The notes: a model not told the origin generated them from the letters alone. Numbered from the stretch's first letter, positions 7,727-16,881 are shown. The stretch: 64,000 bases of DNA from JAPSGM01 sp963777045 (GCA_963777045.1 CAVZPD010000010.1:186001-250000); one strand, 5' to 3'. Numbers and translations: made by a program.

Positions 7727-9319
7727 TCAGCTCGACGCGCCGTCGTCGATGACTGTCTGCGACTGCTCGCGCATGAACTGCTGGACGTAGTACGGACCGA
7801 GCCCGCTCTTGCCCGACGAGCCGGATCCCTTCCAGCCGCCGAAGCTCTGGATCCCCGGCCAGGCGCCGGTCGTCGCGCCGGCCCGTCGGTTCACGTACAC
7901 GACGCCTGCCTGGATGGTGGACAGGAACCGGTCGATCTCCGCCTTGTCGCCGCTGAAGACCCCGGCGGTCAGCCCGTAGGCAGATGCGTTGGCGCGTTCG
8001 ATGGCCTCGTCCAGCGAGCCCACCTCACCGACCACCAGGAACGGCACGAAGAGCTCCTCGCGGAAGAGGTGATGGTCGAGCGGCAGGCCGGTCACCACGG
8101 TGGGCGTCGGGAAGTAGCCGCGCCCGGTCTCATCGTTGCGCAGGACCTCGCCGCCGACCTCGATCGTGCCGCCATCGCGCTTCGCCGTCTCGACCGCATC
8201 GGTGAACTTGCGGAGGGCACGCTCGTTAATGACAGGCCCCATCCAGTTCTCGCGCCGGGTGGGGTCGCCAACGGTGATCTGCTCCGTGCGCTCCACGAGC
8301 TTGTCGACGAACTCGCGCGCCACGGAGCGATCCACGTAGACCCGGCTGTTGGCGCTGCACTTCTGGCCGTCGTAGCCGAAGGCGGATCGCATGACCCCCT
8401 CCGCGGCGACGTCGAGATCCGCCGACGCGGTCACGATGGCCGGGTTCTTCCCGCCCATCTCGGTGATGATCGGCCGGGGATAGTCGCGGGTGAAGTGGGT
8501 GTAGAGCTTCATCCCCACCTCGTAGCTGCCGGTGAAGACCATGCCGTCGATGCCGGGGTTCTCCTGCAGCTCGGCGCCGACCGTCTCGCCCGGGCCGGTG
8601 ACCAGGTTCACGACGCCCGCCGGAACGCCCGCCTCGCGCAGCACCTCGCAGAACTTGTAGGCAAGCAGCGGAGCGTCGGACGAGGGCTTCATGACCACGG
8701 TGTTGCCCGCGATCAGCGCACCGGCCGCCGGCCCGCCCGCCAGGGCCATCGGGAAGTTGAAGGGGCTGATGATGCCCCACACGCCGTGCGGCTTGAGGAC
8801 GGAACGGGTTCGTTCGCTGGGGGAGAGCGAGCCCATCGGCTGCTCGAAGCCGTCGTTGCGCTCCATCACGTCCGAGTAGTAGCGCAGCAGGTCGGCCGTC
8901 TCCTCGACGTCGCCGAGCGCCTCGAGCCGGTTCTTGCCGACCTCCACCGCCATCAGCGCCGCGTAGTCGAACTGCCGCTCGCTGATGAGGTCCGCCGCGC
9001 GGCGCAGGATCTCGAGCCGCTCGCGCCAGCCGAGATCACGCCATGCCGGGAACGCCGCGCGGGCGGCGTCGACGGCGTCCTGCACGTCCTTGCGGGTGCC
9101 CACCGGAAAGCGGCTGACGATGATCTCGGTATCGATCGGCGAGCGATCGTCGAACAGTTCCCCAGCGCTGCGTTGCTCGTCGCCGATGATCATGGGATAG
9201 GCTCGGCCGAAGTCGCCGCGAACCCGGTCGACGGCGGCATCGAAGGCCGACTGGAGCTCCTCGTTATCGGCGGATAGCGTGGCGTAGGTGATCTTCATGC
9301 GGGGCGTCGAGGAAGCCAT
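7727..9319 (-). CDS. rocA: 1-pyrroline-5-carboxylate (L-glutamate gamma-semialdehyde) dehydrogenase
   Basis: A 530-residue NAD-dependent aldehyde dehydrogenase that converts P5C/glutamate semialdehyde to glutamate in proline and arginine breakdown. Catalytic features are WGIISPFNFP, the NAD lysine region VVMKPSSDAP, FTGSYEVG, the general base EMGGKNP and the nucleophile in GYDGQKCSANSR. The spacing FDYAALMAVEVGKNRLEALGD and the C-terminal VYVNRRAGATTGAWPGIQSFGG block are typical of RocA rather than generic ALDH. No PutA-type proline dehydrogenase is fused. The ATG is preceded by GGAGG at 10-nt spacing. Confidence 0.93.
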   Translation of the reverse strand: MASSTPRMKITYATLSADNEELQSAFDAAVDRVRGDFGRAYPMIIGDEQRSAGELFDDRSPIDTEIIVSRFPVGTRKDVQDAVDAARAAFPAWRDLGWRERLEILRRAADLISERQFDYAALMAVEVGKNRLEALGDVEETADLLRYYSDVMERNDGFEQPMGSLSPSERTRSVLKPHGVWGIISPFNFPMALAGGPAAGALIAGNTVVMKPSSDAPLLAYKFCEVLREAGVPAGVVNLVTGPGETVGAELQENPGIDGMVFTGSYEVGMKLYTHFTRDYPRPIITEMGGKNPAIVTASADLDVAAEGVMRSAFGYDGQKCSANSRVYVDRSVAREFVDKLVERTEQITVGDPTRRENWMGPVINERALRKFTDAVETAKRDGGTIEVGGEVLRNDETGRGYFPTPTVVTGLPLDHHLFREELFVPFLVVGEVGSLDEAIERANASAYGLTAGVFSGDKAEIDRFLSTIQAGVVYVNRRAGATTGAWPGIQSFGGWKGSGSSGKSGLGPYYVQQFMREQSQTVIDDGASS

Positions 9320-9418
9320 GTCGCGTCTGCCTCCGAGCGTGCTAGGCGGGCGCCGCGACGTGCGCGGCGTCGATCGTGTCAGGGTTCAGGCCATTATCGC
9401 ACCGGCCGCGTGGCATGC

Positions 9419-9457
9419 CGAAGGCCAGGCTCCGGGGGGAGAAGAGCCTGGCCTTCG
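9419..9457 (-). terminator. Perfect 14-bp hairpin downstream of the methyltransferase gene
   Basis: The arms 9419-9432 and 9444-9457 (CGAAGGCCAGGCTC and its exact complement) enclose an 11-nt purine-rich loop. The hairpin is 3' of the minus-strand methyltransferase and 5' of rocA, so termination of the first is the simplest role. No U-tract follows on the minus strand, so it would be a non-canonical terminator. Confidence 0.6.
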
Positions 9458-9509
9458 ACGGGGCGATCATACGGCCACCGATCCAGCCGCGCAAGGCGAT
9501 TCTTGCACT

Positions 9510-9535
9510 GAATCCGGAATTTGTTGACCGGATTC
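9510..9535 (-). other. Second inverted repeat in the methyltransferase-rocA gap
   Basis: GAATCCGG (9510-9517) and CCGGATTC (9528-9535) form a perfect 8-bp stem around an A/T-rich 10-nt loop, 33 bp past the methyltransferase stop. It may form part of a tandem terminator with the larger hairpin at 9419-9457. No T-run follows. Confidence 0.4.
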
Positions 9536-9567
9536 GACGCTTTCCTGCCGGCGCAGTGGAGTGGCTG

Positions 9568-10260
9568 CTAGTCGCGTGCCCGGTGGTAGAGGCCGAGCTT
9601 CAGGACCGGGCTCAGCCGGTGGGGCGTCATCAGGTAGGCACGTCCCCGATCACCGTACAAGCGCGGGAGCAGGTCGTGCGCGGTGTCCTCGTCTGCCAGC
9701 CGAAGGCAGGTGTGGACGACTTTGATCTTGAAGCCATTCCGCAGCCACCACCCGGTCCGCCGCTGCGTGGCATCCAGGGCGTGCTCCACCACCTCCGGCT
9801 CCAGCAGGCTCGCGAAGTCGTCGCGCCCGTAGTAGCCGATGACGACCAGCCGCCCACCTGGACGAAGCACTCGCAGCGCCTCGGCGATCGCCGGGAGGGA
9901 CGTCTCGTGAGGGCCGATGCTTCCGGACAGGACGACGTCGACCGCGCCATCCCGCAGCGGCAGGTGCTCCGGCTCGCCGGCGACGATGCGAATGTTGGGC
10001 TGATGTGCCTCGTCGGCACGCTGCCGAGCCCTCTCGCGCAGCGCGGCGTCGTCCTCGATGCCGTAGGTGCGACCCGTGTGGCGCGCGAGCAGCATCGGGT
10101 AGTGACCGATCCCGGTGTCGACGTCGGCGACGCGCTTGCCGGAGAGCGGCGTGATGCGCTCGAGCGCCGCCAGCACCTTCCGCTCGGGGTCGAGCGCGTC
10201 GCCGAGCTGCGCCAGCAGGGCGGCATCGGCGTGGACCCAGGTTGGCAGGATGGCGCGCAC
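9568..10260 (-). CDS. Class I SAM-dependent methyltransferase
   Basis: A 230-residue Rossmann-type methyltransferase. The SAM-binding motif I is altered to VADVDTGIGHYP near residue 45 (usual D-x-G-x-G). It is followed by the acidic end of strand 2 (YGIEDDA), AGEPEHLPL, the motif IV strand AVDVVLSGS and EALRVLRPGGRLVVIGYYG near 125. The C-terminal third (WWLRNGFKIKVVHT) gives no substrate clue. The GTG start has no Shine-Dalgarno but has TAGGCT six nt upstream (10267-10272), suggesting a leaderless transcript. Confidence 0.85.
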   Translation of the reverse strand: MRAILPTWVHADAALLAQLGDALDPERKVLAALERITPLSGKRVADVDTGIGHYPMLLARHTGRTYGIEDDAALRERARQRADEAHQPNIRIVAGEPEHLPLRDGAVDVVLSGSIGPHETSLPAIAEALRVLRPGGRLVVIGYYGRDDFASLLEPEVVEHALDATQRRTGWWLRNGFKIKVVHTCLRLADEDTAHDLLPRLYGDRGRAYLMTPHRLSPVLKLGLYHRARD

Positions 10261-10290
10261 GCCGTCAGCCTACGCTAAGCGGCGCGCGCG

Positions 10291-10956
10291 TCAGGGAACC
10301 TCTACGCGCAGGTCGGCCGCCGTGCCGTCCTCCAACGACAGGACCGACTCGCCGGCCAGCACCTGCAGGTCGAACGTCACCGGTCCCTGGGCTCGGCGCG
10401 TCACCAGGATCGGGATCTCGAGCGTCGCCCCCGGATCCAGCGGTCCCCAGCCAAGGGAAGTGGTGCCGGCCGGCTCATCGTTCTCGCCCGGACCCTCGAC
10501 CCACTTGGTCCACTCCTGCAGCAGCGGCGGGCCGCCCTGCGCGATTCGCTGCTGCGACGGTTCGAAGGGCGCCAGGAAGAGCGTCTCGCCCAGCTCCGTC
10601 GGCCAGCGCAGGACCAGCTCGACCACGCGCTCGGCGGAGAGGTTCGTGACCATCAGCGTGATCCGCCCGTCGCCGTCGGCCGCGACCTCGGGTGCCACCT
10701 CGACGCGCACCCGGCGGTCGTCGCGTCCCTCCGGCAAGGCCAGCGACAGCGCCGGCTCAGGCGTGGCGGTCGGGTCCGGGCTGGCTGGGAGGGTGGCGCG
10801 CGGAGAGGGCGAGGCGGTCGCCGTCGGCGTGGACGCGTCGGTGACCCGCGGGGATGGGCTACCGGTCGCCTCGCATGCGGCGAGGAGCCCGCCCACGCCC
10901 ATGGCGACGACCACGACCAATCCCACGGCCCGGCGACGCGATGATGCGTCAGCCAT
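10291..10956 (-). CDS. Putative lipoprotein with Thr/Pro/Ser-rich linker
   Basis: A 221-residue protein with a basic N-terminus (ADASSRRRAVG), a hydrophobic segment and the lipobox GLLAAC, so it is predicted to be a membrane-anchored lipoprotein. Residues about 32-70 form a low-complexity S/T/P/A linker. The rest looks like a single beta-sandwich (RITLMVTNLSAERVVELVLRWP ... LDPGATLEIPILVT), as in extracellular domains that contact envelope components. Its start overlaps the end of the response regulator gene by 8 nt, placing it last in a kinase-regulator-lipoprotein operon. The function is unknown; sensing or being a target of the system are both possible. Confidence 0.75.
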   Translation of the reverse strand: MADASSRRRAVGLVVVVAMGVGGLLAACEATGSPSPRVTDASTPTATASPSPRATLPASPDPTATPEPALSLALPEGRDDRRVRVEVAPEVAADGDGRITLMVTNLSAERVVELVLRWPTELGETLFLAPFEPSQQRIAQGGPPLLQEWTKWVEGPGENDEPAGTTSLGWGPLDPGATLEIPILVTRRAQGPVTFDLQVLAGESVLSLEDGTAADLRVEVP

Positions 10957-11626
10957 CGGGATCCTCGGCCAGCTCGGTCAGGCGGTTGCGGATCGCGAAG
11001 GCCGCCGCCTGGGCCCGGCTTGCCAGCGAGAGCTTCGCCAGGATGTTGCTGACGTAGTTGCGCACCGTCTTCTCGGCGAGCTCCATGGCGCCCGCGATCT
11101 CCCGGTTGGAGGCTCCCTGGGCGAGGTGCGCCAGCACGCGGCGCTCCTGCTCGGTCAGCTCGGTGAAGGCGCCCGATTCCTCCGCGTGGGCGGCACGCCG
11201 CAGGCGCTCCAGCACGGCCGACGTCACCGCTGGATCGAGCATCGACTGGCCGCTGGCAACGGTTCGGACGGCGCTGACGAGGTCATCGGAGCCGATGCGC
11301 TTGAGCACGTAGCCCGAGGCCCCGGCCGAGATGGCGTCGAAGAGCGCTCCCTCGTCGGCGTAGCTGGTCAGCATCACCACCGGAGTCTCCGGCAGCTCGG
11401 CCGTGATCGTGCGGCAGGCATCGGTCCCGGAGCCCTCCGGCATGCGGATGTCCATCACCACCACGTCCGGACGCAGCGCCCTGGCCATGCGGACGGCGTC
11501 GGTTCCGGAGGCGGCCTCGCCGACCACGCGGAAGCCAGGCTGGCGCGCGAGCAGCGAGGCGAGACCGATGCGCACGACCTCGTGATCGTCGGCGATGAGA
11601 ATGCGTATCGCTGGATCGGTGCTCAC
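10949..11626 (-). CDS. NarL/FixJ-family response regulator with LuxR-type HTH
   Basis: A 225-residue DNA-binding response regulator. The receiver domain shows the acidic pair in IADDHEVVRIG, the phospho-acceptor aspartate in VVVMDIRMPEG, the Thr/Ser switch in VMLTSYADEG and the lysine in SGYVLKRIG. The C-terminal LuxR-type helix-turn-helix is LTEQERRVLAHLAQGASN followed by REIAGAMELAEKTVRNYVSN. The frame extends upstream, but GTG 11626 places the start 8 nt after the kinase stop behind GAGGA, giving a normal N-terminus (VSTDPAIRILIADDH). It is the partner of the upstream kinase. Confidence 0.92.
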   Translation of the reverse strand: MSTDPAIRILIADDHEVVRIGLASLLARQPGFRVVGEAASGTDAVRMARALRPDVVVMDIRMPEGSGTDACRTITAELPETPVVMLTSYADEGALFDAISAGASGYVLKRIGSDDLVSAVRTVASGQSMLDPAVTSAVLERLRRAAHAEESGAFTELTEQERRVLAHLAQGASNREIAGAMELAEKTVRNYVSNILAKLSLASRAQAAAFAIRNRLTELAEDPDG

Positions 11627-11633
11627 GGCGCCG

Positions 11634-13163
11634 TCATTCCTCACGGCGAGGTTCGCTGCTCGAGTCATTGCGCCTGCCGGTTGCCGGTAGCGGCATGGTA
11701 AGCGAGAGCGAGGTTCCCTGCCCCGGCGCCGATCGGAGGACGAGCTGCGCGTGGAGCAGCTCCGCTCGCCGCCGCATGTTCGAGAGCCCCTCGGACCGCC
11801 CGGCGTGCGGGGCGGCGACCGCGTCAGGCGCGAAGCCGAGGCCATCGTCCCGGATCTCCAGGGCGAGATGGCGGCGGCTCGCGGCGAGGCGCACCTCGAC
11901 CCTGCTCGCCTGCGCGTGGCGGAGGATGTTGCTGAAGGCCTCGTGCACCAGCTGTCGCAGCTCCTCCGCCTGGTCGGGACTCAGGCGCGGGCGCGGCGAT
12001 CCGCTGACCCGCAGGTCAAGGGAGACGAGCGTGTTGGCCCGCAGCTCGTCGGCGACGCCGCGCACGATCTCCTCCGGGTCGAGCGCCTCCAGGCTGGCGC
12101 TGCGCAGGTCGAAGATCATGCGCCGGATGTCGCCACTGATGCGCTCCATCTCCTCCAGCACGGTCCGGATGCGCGCCCGGGGCGCTTCCGCGGACGCGTC
12201 CAGCGAGGCCGATGCCTCCTCGAGGTGCAGCCCGGCGGCGTAGATCGACTGGATGATGCCGTCGTGCAGGTCGCGACCGATCCGTTCGCGCTCCCGCACG
12301 AGGAGCTCGCGGCGGCGTGCCTCGGCCAGTATCCGGTCGGTCTCCTGCTCGAAGAGGTCCAGCGCCAGGATGATGGCGACCACGATGACGAGGCCGGTCA
12401 GGGATCGGATCACCTCGATCGGGACGCCCAGCAGGTCCATGACGCCGGCGCTGTTCAGGACCGATGCCGGGGCGAACGGTGCCGGCTGGGAGATGAGGCC
12501 GCCCACCACGGCGTAGACGGCGAACGCGCCGGCGGCGATGCGCAGCCCGGCCACGACCGGTGATCGTGCGATGGGGGCGACTTCGCGCGCGCTGGCCAGC
12601 AGCCCCCAGGCAGCGAGCGCCGACGCGGGCAGCGCGAGCATCCAGCGGGCGAGGGCATCGCCGACCGGCAGGCCCGCCCCGATGCCGGCCAGGGCCTCGG
12701 CGATCCGTCCGTCCTGCAGCCACGGGCCGGCCGTCGGGTGGTACGGGGAGACGGCCGCGGCGACCGCAAGCGTCGCGCCGCCCCAGGCCAGCAGCGCGGC
12801 GGCGGGCAGGAGCCGCAGCCGGCCCAGGATCGGGTAGCGCGTGACGGCCGCCAGCAGCTCCACCCCGAACTGGAGGAGGAGCGCGTAGGAGATGGCCTCC
12901 ATGAGCAGCTGGACCACCAGCAGCAGCTCCGTCGCCTCCAGCGGCAGGTAGCCGGACTGGATGGGGATGAACATGAATCCCCACTCGTGGAAGCCGTGGA
13001 CGATGCCGAAGGCCGCCAGCCAGGGGAGTGGCCGCGCCAGTGGCAGCGCGCTGCGCTTGAGCGACTGCAGCGCCACCGCCAGGCCGAGCACGAAGAAGAC
13101 CTCTCCGTACACGGTCAGGACGATGACGCGGTTCGTCTCGAAGATCTCGGCGAGCCCGGGCAT
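11634..13163 (-). CDS. Membrane sensor histidine kinase (HisKA_3/HATPase type)
   Basis: A 509-residue kinase. The N-terminal half has about seven hydrophobic segments (for example ILVLTVYG-VFFVLGLAVAL at 15-38, a GIVHGFHEWGFMFIP segment, LLLVVQLLMEAISYALLL, and ILALDLFE just before the kinase core), so sensing occurs in or near the membrane. The catalytic half has the phospho-acceptor box RERIGRDLHDGIIQSIY near residue 300, the N-box VHEAFSNILRHAQAS, and G-boxes DDGLGF and EGLSNMRRRAELL. TACCAT at 13171-13176 lies 7 nt before the ATG, which points to a leaderless mRNA. The ligand is unknown. It is divergent from the next membrane protein. Confidence 0.92.
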   Translation of the reverse strand: MPGLAEIFETNRVIVLTVYGEVFFVLGLAVALQSLKRSALPLARPLPWLAAFGIVHGFHEWGFMFIPIQSGYLPLEATELLLVVQLLMEAISYALLLQFGVELLAAVTRYPILGRLRLLPAAALLAWGGATLAVAAAVSPYHPTAGPWLQDGRIAEALAGIGAGLPVGDALARWMLALPASALAAWGLLASAREVAPIARSPVVAGLRIAAGAFAVYAVVGGLISQPAPFAPASVLNSAGVMDLLGVPIEVIRSLTGLVIVVAIILALDLFEQETDRILAEARRRELLVRERERIGRDLHDGIIQSIYAAGLHLEEASASLDASAEAPRARIRTVLEEMERISGDIRRMIFDLRSASLEALDPEEIVRGVADELRANTLVSLDLRVSGSPRPRLSPDQAEELRQLVHEAFSNILRHAQASRVEVRLAASRRHLALEIRDDGLGFAPDAVAAPHAGRSEGLSNMRRRAELLHAQLVLRSAPGQGTSLSLTMPLPATGRRNDSSSEPRREE

Positions 13164-13259
13164 CGGTCGAATGGTAAGCCCGTCGCCACCCTCGGCCCGG
13201 ACGTCGCACCGCCTCAGGGGCGATCTTGCTCCCGCTGGCTGCTAGCATCGGTCGAGCCG

Positions 13260-13664
13260 ATGTGGAAGTCCGCCCCCTGGCCCGTGCGCCTCTGGTTCGT
13301 GTGGGCCTACGCGCTGCTCGCGCTGACCGGCCTGCTCCTGCCGCAGATCATCGCCTTCGTCGATTTCTCGGAGCGAGCGCCATTCAGCCTGCTCGGCATC
13401 TTCATGATGCTCGAGCTGGCGACGCTCCTGTTCGGGATCACCGTGGTGATGCAGCGCAAGCGGATCGGACTGCGCTTCGCGATCGGCCTCGCCGCGCTGA
13501 CCGTGCCCCTGATGGCAGGACTCCCGCCGGCGCTCTTCGAAATGCCGGCCGAGGCCGCTAACGGCTGGTACGTGCTGACCGTCCCCATCGGCCTGGTCAT
13601 CAGCGTGGTGCTGATTGCCGGCCTGCTGCGACCGTCGGCACGCGCCTGGTTCATCGAGGACTGA
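13260..13664 (+). CDS. Small four-helix membrane protein of unknown function
   Basis: A 134-residue protein with four clear hydrophobic segments: LWFVWAYALLALTGLLLPQI, FSLLGIFMMLELATLLFGI, FAIGLAALTVPLMAGLPPAL and YVLTVPIGLVISVVLIAGLL. It has short basic cytoplasmic loops (MQRKRIGLR) and no recognised family motif. TAGCAT at 13243-13248 lies 11 nt before the ATG, so it probably has its own promoter with an almost absent leader. It sits back to back with the sensor kinase, and its stop is 12 nt before the next gene's -10 element. Confidence 0.75.
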   Translation: MWKSAPWPVRLWFVWAYALLALTGLLLPQIIAFVDFSERAPFSLLGIFMMLELATLLFGITVVMQRKRIGLRFAIGLAALTVPLMAGLPPALFEMPAEAANGWYVLTVPIGLVISVVLIAGLLRPSARAWFIED

Positions 13665-13689
13665 GCGAGCGCTACCTATACTGAGCGGC

Positions 13690-14586
13690 GTGAAGCTGGT
13701 CGCCTACGCATCCATCGACGGCGGCGACTCCAACGGTCGCAGCGGCCTGCTGGTCGGAAGCTCCATCCACCCGCTTCCCGGCGTGGGGGCCGATGTGGCG
13801 GCGCTGATCGGCCGTGACCTCGACCGGCTGGAGCCGGAGGCGCCGATCGATGCCTCCTCGGTCCGCCTGCTCGCGCCGCTGCCGGCGCCCGGCAAGATCA
13901 TCTGCGTTGGGCTCAACTACCACGATCACTGTCGCGAGCAGGGCGTCCAGCCGCCCGTCTACCCCATGCTCTTCGCCAAGTTCGCGAACGCCGTCAGCAA
14001 CCCCGGTGACGCGGTCCGCCGTCCGCGCGCCACCGAACAGCTGGACCTCGAGTGCGAGCTCGGGGTGGTCATCGGCCGGCACCTCTCCGGCGTGTCGCGC
14101 GACGAGGCGCTGGACGGCGTCTTCGGCTACACCGTCGTCAACGACGTCACCATGCGCGACCTGCAGCGGGAGGACCGCCAGTGGCTGCGAGCCAAGGGAT
14201 CGGACGGGTTCGCGCCCATCGGTCCCGCCATCGTGACCCGCGATGAGCTCGGCGCCGCCGACCGGCTGGCGCTGCGTTCGAGCGTCAACGACGAGACCTG
14301 GCAGGATTCGACCACGGCCGAGATGGTCTTCGACGTCCCGACCCTGCTCGCGTTCATCTCGCGCACGATCGCCCTCGCCCCCGGTGACCTGATCGCGACC
14401 GGCACGCCCGCGGGCGTCGGGGCATTCCAGGACCCGCCACGCTACCTCCAGCACGGCGACGTGATGCGGTGCGAGATCGAGGGCATCGGCTCGCTCGAGA
14501 ACCGGGTCGTGGACGAGCTGCCGCGCGCCGCTGACCACGCCGCCGCCGCCGGCGTCGCCGACCTCGCCCCGCAGGCACGAGGGTGA
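13690..14586 (+). CDS. Fumarylacetoacetate hydrolase (FAH) family protein
   Basis: A 298-residue FAH-superfamily enzyme that probably hydrolyses or decarboxylates a beta-diketo or 2-hydroxy-dienoate acid with a divalent metal. The core shows the entry motif ICVGLNYHDHC, the metal-binding acidic residues in LDLECELGVVIG, GYTVVNDVTMRD, the KGSDGFAPIGP segment and LAPGDLIATGTPAGVG near the C-terminus. GTG 13690 is preceded by TATACT (13677-13682) at 7 nt, a leaderless arrangement that sets this start. Its stop overlaps tdh by 4 nt, so the two are coupled. The true substrate cannot be told. Confidence 0.88.
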   Translation: MKLVAYASIDGGDSNGRSGLLVGSSIHPLPGVGADVAALIGRDLDRLEPEAPIDASSVRLLAPLPAPGKIICVGLNYHDHCREQGVQPPVYPMLFAKFANAVSNPGDAVRRPRATEQLDLECELGVVIGRHLSGVSRDEALDGVFGYTVVNDVTMRDLQREDRQWLRAKGSDGFAPIGPAIVTRDELGAADRLALRSSVNDETWQDSTTAEMVFDVPTLLAFISRTIALAPGDLIATGTPAGVGAFQDPPRYLQHGDVMRCEIEGIGSLENRVVDELPRAADHAAAAGVADLAPQARG

Positions 14587-15638
14587 GTGGCGTGGCGGCT
14601 CCGAGCCGCACCATGCGCGCCCTGGCGAAGACGCGACCCGGGCCGGGCGTGGAGCTCGTGCAGCGGCCGATCCCGACGCCGGGCCCCGGCGAGGTGCTGC
14701 TCAGGATGGAGGCCGCCTCGATCTGCGGGACCGACATCCACCTCTTCAAGTGGGATCCGTGGGCCGCGGAGCTGCTCAAGCCGCCCATCACCCTGGGCCA
14801 TGAGCTGGCCGGCCGGGTGGTGGCCCTGGGCGAGGGGGTGACACGCGTCCGCGAGGGAGACCTGGTCGGCGTGGAGAGCCACATCGTCGATTGGACCTGT
14901 GCGCAGTGCAGGGCGGGTCAGATGCACCTCTGCCGCAACCTGCGCGTCTTCGGGGCGCACGTGGATGGCGGATTCGCCGAGTACGTCGTCGTGCCCCAGG
15001 CCAACGCGATCGAGTCGAACGGGCTCGAGCCCGCCGTGGTGGCCCTCCAGGAGCCGATGGGCAATGCCGTTCACGCCGCGTTCGTCGAACCGATCGAGGG
15101 GCGCTCGGTGGCGGTCACCGGATGCGGGCCGATCGGCCTGCTCTCGGTCGCCATCGCCAAGGCATCGGGTGCGACGCTGGTGGTGGCGACCGATGTCGAG
15201 GAATACCGGCTCGAGATCGCGCGGACGATGGGTGCCGACCTGGCGCTCGACGCGCGCGACCCCGAAACGGCCGCCCGCATCGAGGAGGCGACCGGCGGCG
15301 ACGGCGTGGACGTCGTGCTGGAGATGAGCGGTTCGCAGCCGGCCCTCGAGCAGGCGCTGGAGTTCGTGACCCGCGGCGGCCGCATCTCCCTGCTCGGCAT
15401 CTTCGCCAGCCCGGTGGAGGTCCACCTCTCCGACCTCGTCATCCAGAAGGGGCTGCGCCTGTACGGCGTGTACGGGCGGCGGATCTACGAGACCTGGGAA
15501 CGCACGCAAGCGCTGCTGCGCTCGGGTGCGGTGGACCCGACGCCGCTGATCACCCACCGCTTCGACCTCGCCGACTGGGAGCAGGCCTTCGAGCTGGTCG
15601 CCTCCCGTCACGCCGGCAAGGTCGTCCTGCTGCCCTAG
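14583..15638 (+). CDS. tdh: L-threonine 3-dehydrogenase
   Basis: A 351-residue zinc-dependent medium-chain dehydrogenase that oxidises L-threonine to 2-amino-3-ketobutyrate with NAD. It has the catalytic zinc cysteine in SICGTDIHLFKWD, the GHE site in LGHELAGRV, a four-cysteine structural zinc lobe (CAQCRAGQMHLC), the Rossmann motif GCGPIGLL and the LYGVYGRRIYETW block typical of Tdh. The GTG start overlaps the FAH stop (GTGA); an internal ATG 30 nt later is a weaker alternative. The next gene encodes the second enzyme of the pathway. Confidence 0.95.
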   Translation: MSGVAAPSRTMRALAKTRPGPGVELVQRPIPTPGPGEVLLRMEAASICGTDIHLFKWDPWAAELLKPPITLGHELAGRVVALGEGVTRVREGDLVGVESHIVDWTCAQCRAGQMHLCRNLRVFGAHVDGGFAEYVVVPQANAIESNGLEPAVVALQEPMGNAVHAAFVEPIEGRSVAVTGCGPIGLLSVAIAKASGATLVVATDVEEYRLEIARTMGADLALDARDPETAARIEEATGGDGVDVVLEMSGSQPALEQALEFVTRGGRISLLGIFASPVEVHLSDLVIQKGLRLYGVYGRRIYETWERTQALLRSGAVDPTPLITHRFDLADWEQAFELVASRHAGKVVLLP

Positions 15639-15654
15639 CGGGATAATGGAGGGC

Positions 15655-16881
15655 ATGGAGACGAAAACCCCGAACGCCAGCGCCCGCTCTCGCAACCCGC
15701 TCGCGTTCCTCGAGGCTGAGATCGAGGAGCTCAAGGCCAAGGGCCTCTTCCGACGGCTGCGCGTGGTCCAGAGCCAGCAGAAGAGCCGCTGCATCATCGA
15801 TGGGCGCGAGGTGATCACGCTCTCGAGCAATAACTACCTGGGGCTGAACACGCATCCGCGCCTGGTCGAGGCCGCCGAGCAGGCGGTGCGCACCTACGGC
15901 GCAGGCTCGGGCGCGGTCCGAACCATCGCCGGCACGATGTCCCTCCACGAGGAGCTCGAGGCGCGCCTGGCGGAGTTCAAGCACGTCGAGGCGGTCCTCA
16001 CCTTCCAGTCGGGCTTCACCGCCAACACCGGCGTCATCCCCATCCTCGCTCCCGAGGGGGCCGTCATCGTCTCCGATGCGCTGAACCACGCCAGCATCAT
16101 CGACGGCATCCGCCTCACAAAGGCGGAACGTAAGATCTTCCCCCACGCCGACATGGACGGCCTGCGCCAGGCGCTTCGCGAGGTCCGTGACGCCCCTGGC
16201 GGCGCCGAGAAGACCGTCCTCGTCATCACCGATGGCGTCTTCAGCATGGACGGCGATATCGCGAAGCTGCCCGATATCGTCGAGGCCGCCGACGAGGCCG
16301 GTGCCGCCGTCTACGTCGATGACGCGCACGCCTCCGGTGTGCTCGGCCGCAACGGCCGTGGCAGCGTCGATCACTTCGACCTGAACGGGCGCGTCCAGGT
16401 CCAGGTGGGGACGCTCTCGAAGGCGATCGGCGTGCTCGGCGGCTACGTGGCGGGGAGCGCCACCCTGCGCACGGTGCTCGAGCACAGGGCGAGGCCCTTC
16501 CTCTTCTCCACCTCGCATCCGCCGGCCGTGGCCGCGGCCTGCCTGGCCGCCATCGACGTGCTCGAGACCGAGCCGGAGCTGATCGAGCGCCTCTGGGAGA
16601 ACACGCGCTTCTTCAAGGCCGGGCTGGAGCGCCTGGGATTCGACACCGGGAACTCCGAGACGCCGATCACGCCGGTCATCGCCGGCAGCGGAGCGCTGGC
16701 CATGAAGCTCTCCGACCGCCTGTTCGAGGAGGGCATCTTCGCCCAGGGGATCGGGTTCCCGACCGTGCCCGACGACCGGTCACGCGTCCGGACCATCGTC
16801 ACCGCCGAGCACAGCCGCGACGAGCTGGACGCCTGCCTGGCCGCCTTCGAGCGGGTGGGGCACGAGCTGGCCCTGATCTAA
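15655..16881 (+). CDS. kbl: Glycine C-acetyltransferase (2-amino-3-ketobutyrate CoA ligase)
   Basis: A 408-residue PLP enzyme of the alpha-oxoamine synthase family that splits 2-amino-3-ketobutyrate with CoA into glycine and acetyl-CoA. Visible motifs are SSNNYLGLNTHP, GSGAVRTIAGT, HASIIDGIRL, VTDGVFSMDGDIA-like ITDGVFSMDG, the aspartate in YVDDAHASGVLG and the PLP lysine in VGTLSKAIGVLGG. ATG 15655 is chosen over ATG 15646. GATAAT at 15642-15647 lies exactly 7 nt before 15655 and covers the earlier ATG, which would give a leaderless mRNA in addition to read-through from tdh. Confidence 0.95.
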   Translation: METKTPNASARSRNPLAFLEAEIEELKAKGLFRRLRVVQSQQKSRCIIDGREVITLSSNNYLGLNTHPRLVEAAEQAVRTYGAGSGAVRTIAGTMSLHEELEARLAEFKHVEAVLTFQSGFTANTGVIPILAPEGAVIVSDALNHASIIDGIRLTKAERKIFPHADMDGLRQALREVRDAPGGAEKTVLVITDGVFSMDGDIAKLPDIVEAADEAGAAVYVDDAHASGVLGRNGRGSVDHFDLNGRVQVQVGTLSKAIGVLGGYVAGSATLRTVLEHRARPFLFSTSHPPAVAAACLAAIDVLETEPELIERLWENTRFFKAGLERLGFDTGNSETPITPVIAGSGALAMKLSDRLFEEGIFAQGIGFPTVPDDRSRVRTIVTAEHSRDELDACLAAFERVGHELALI

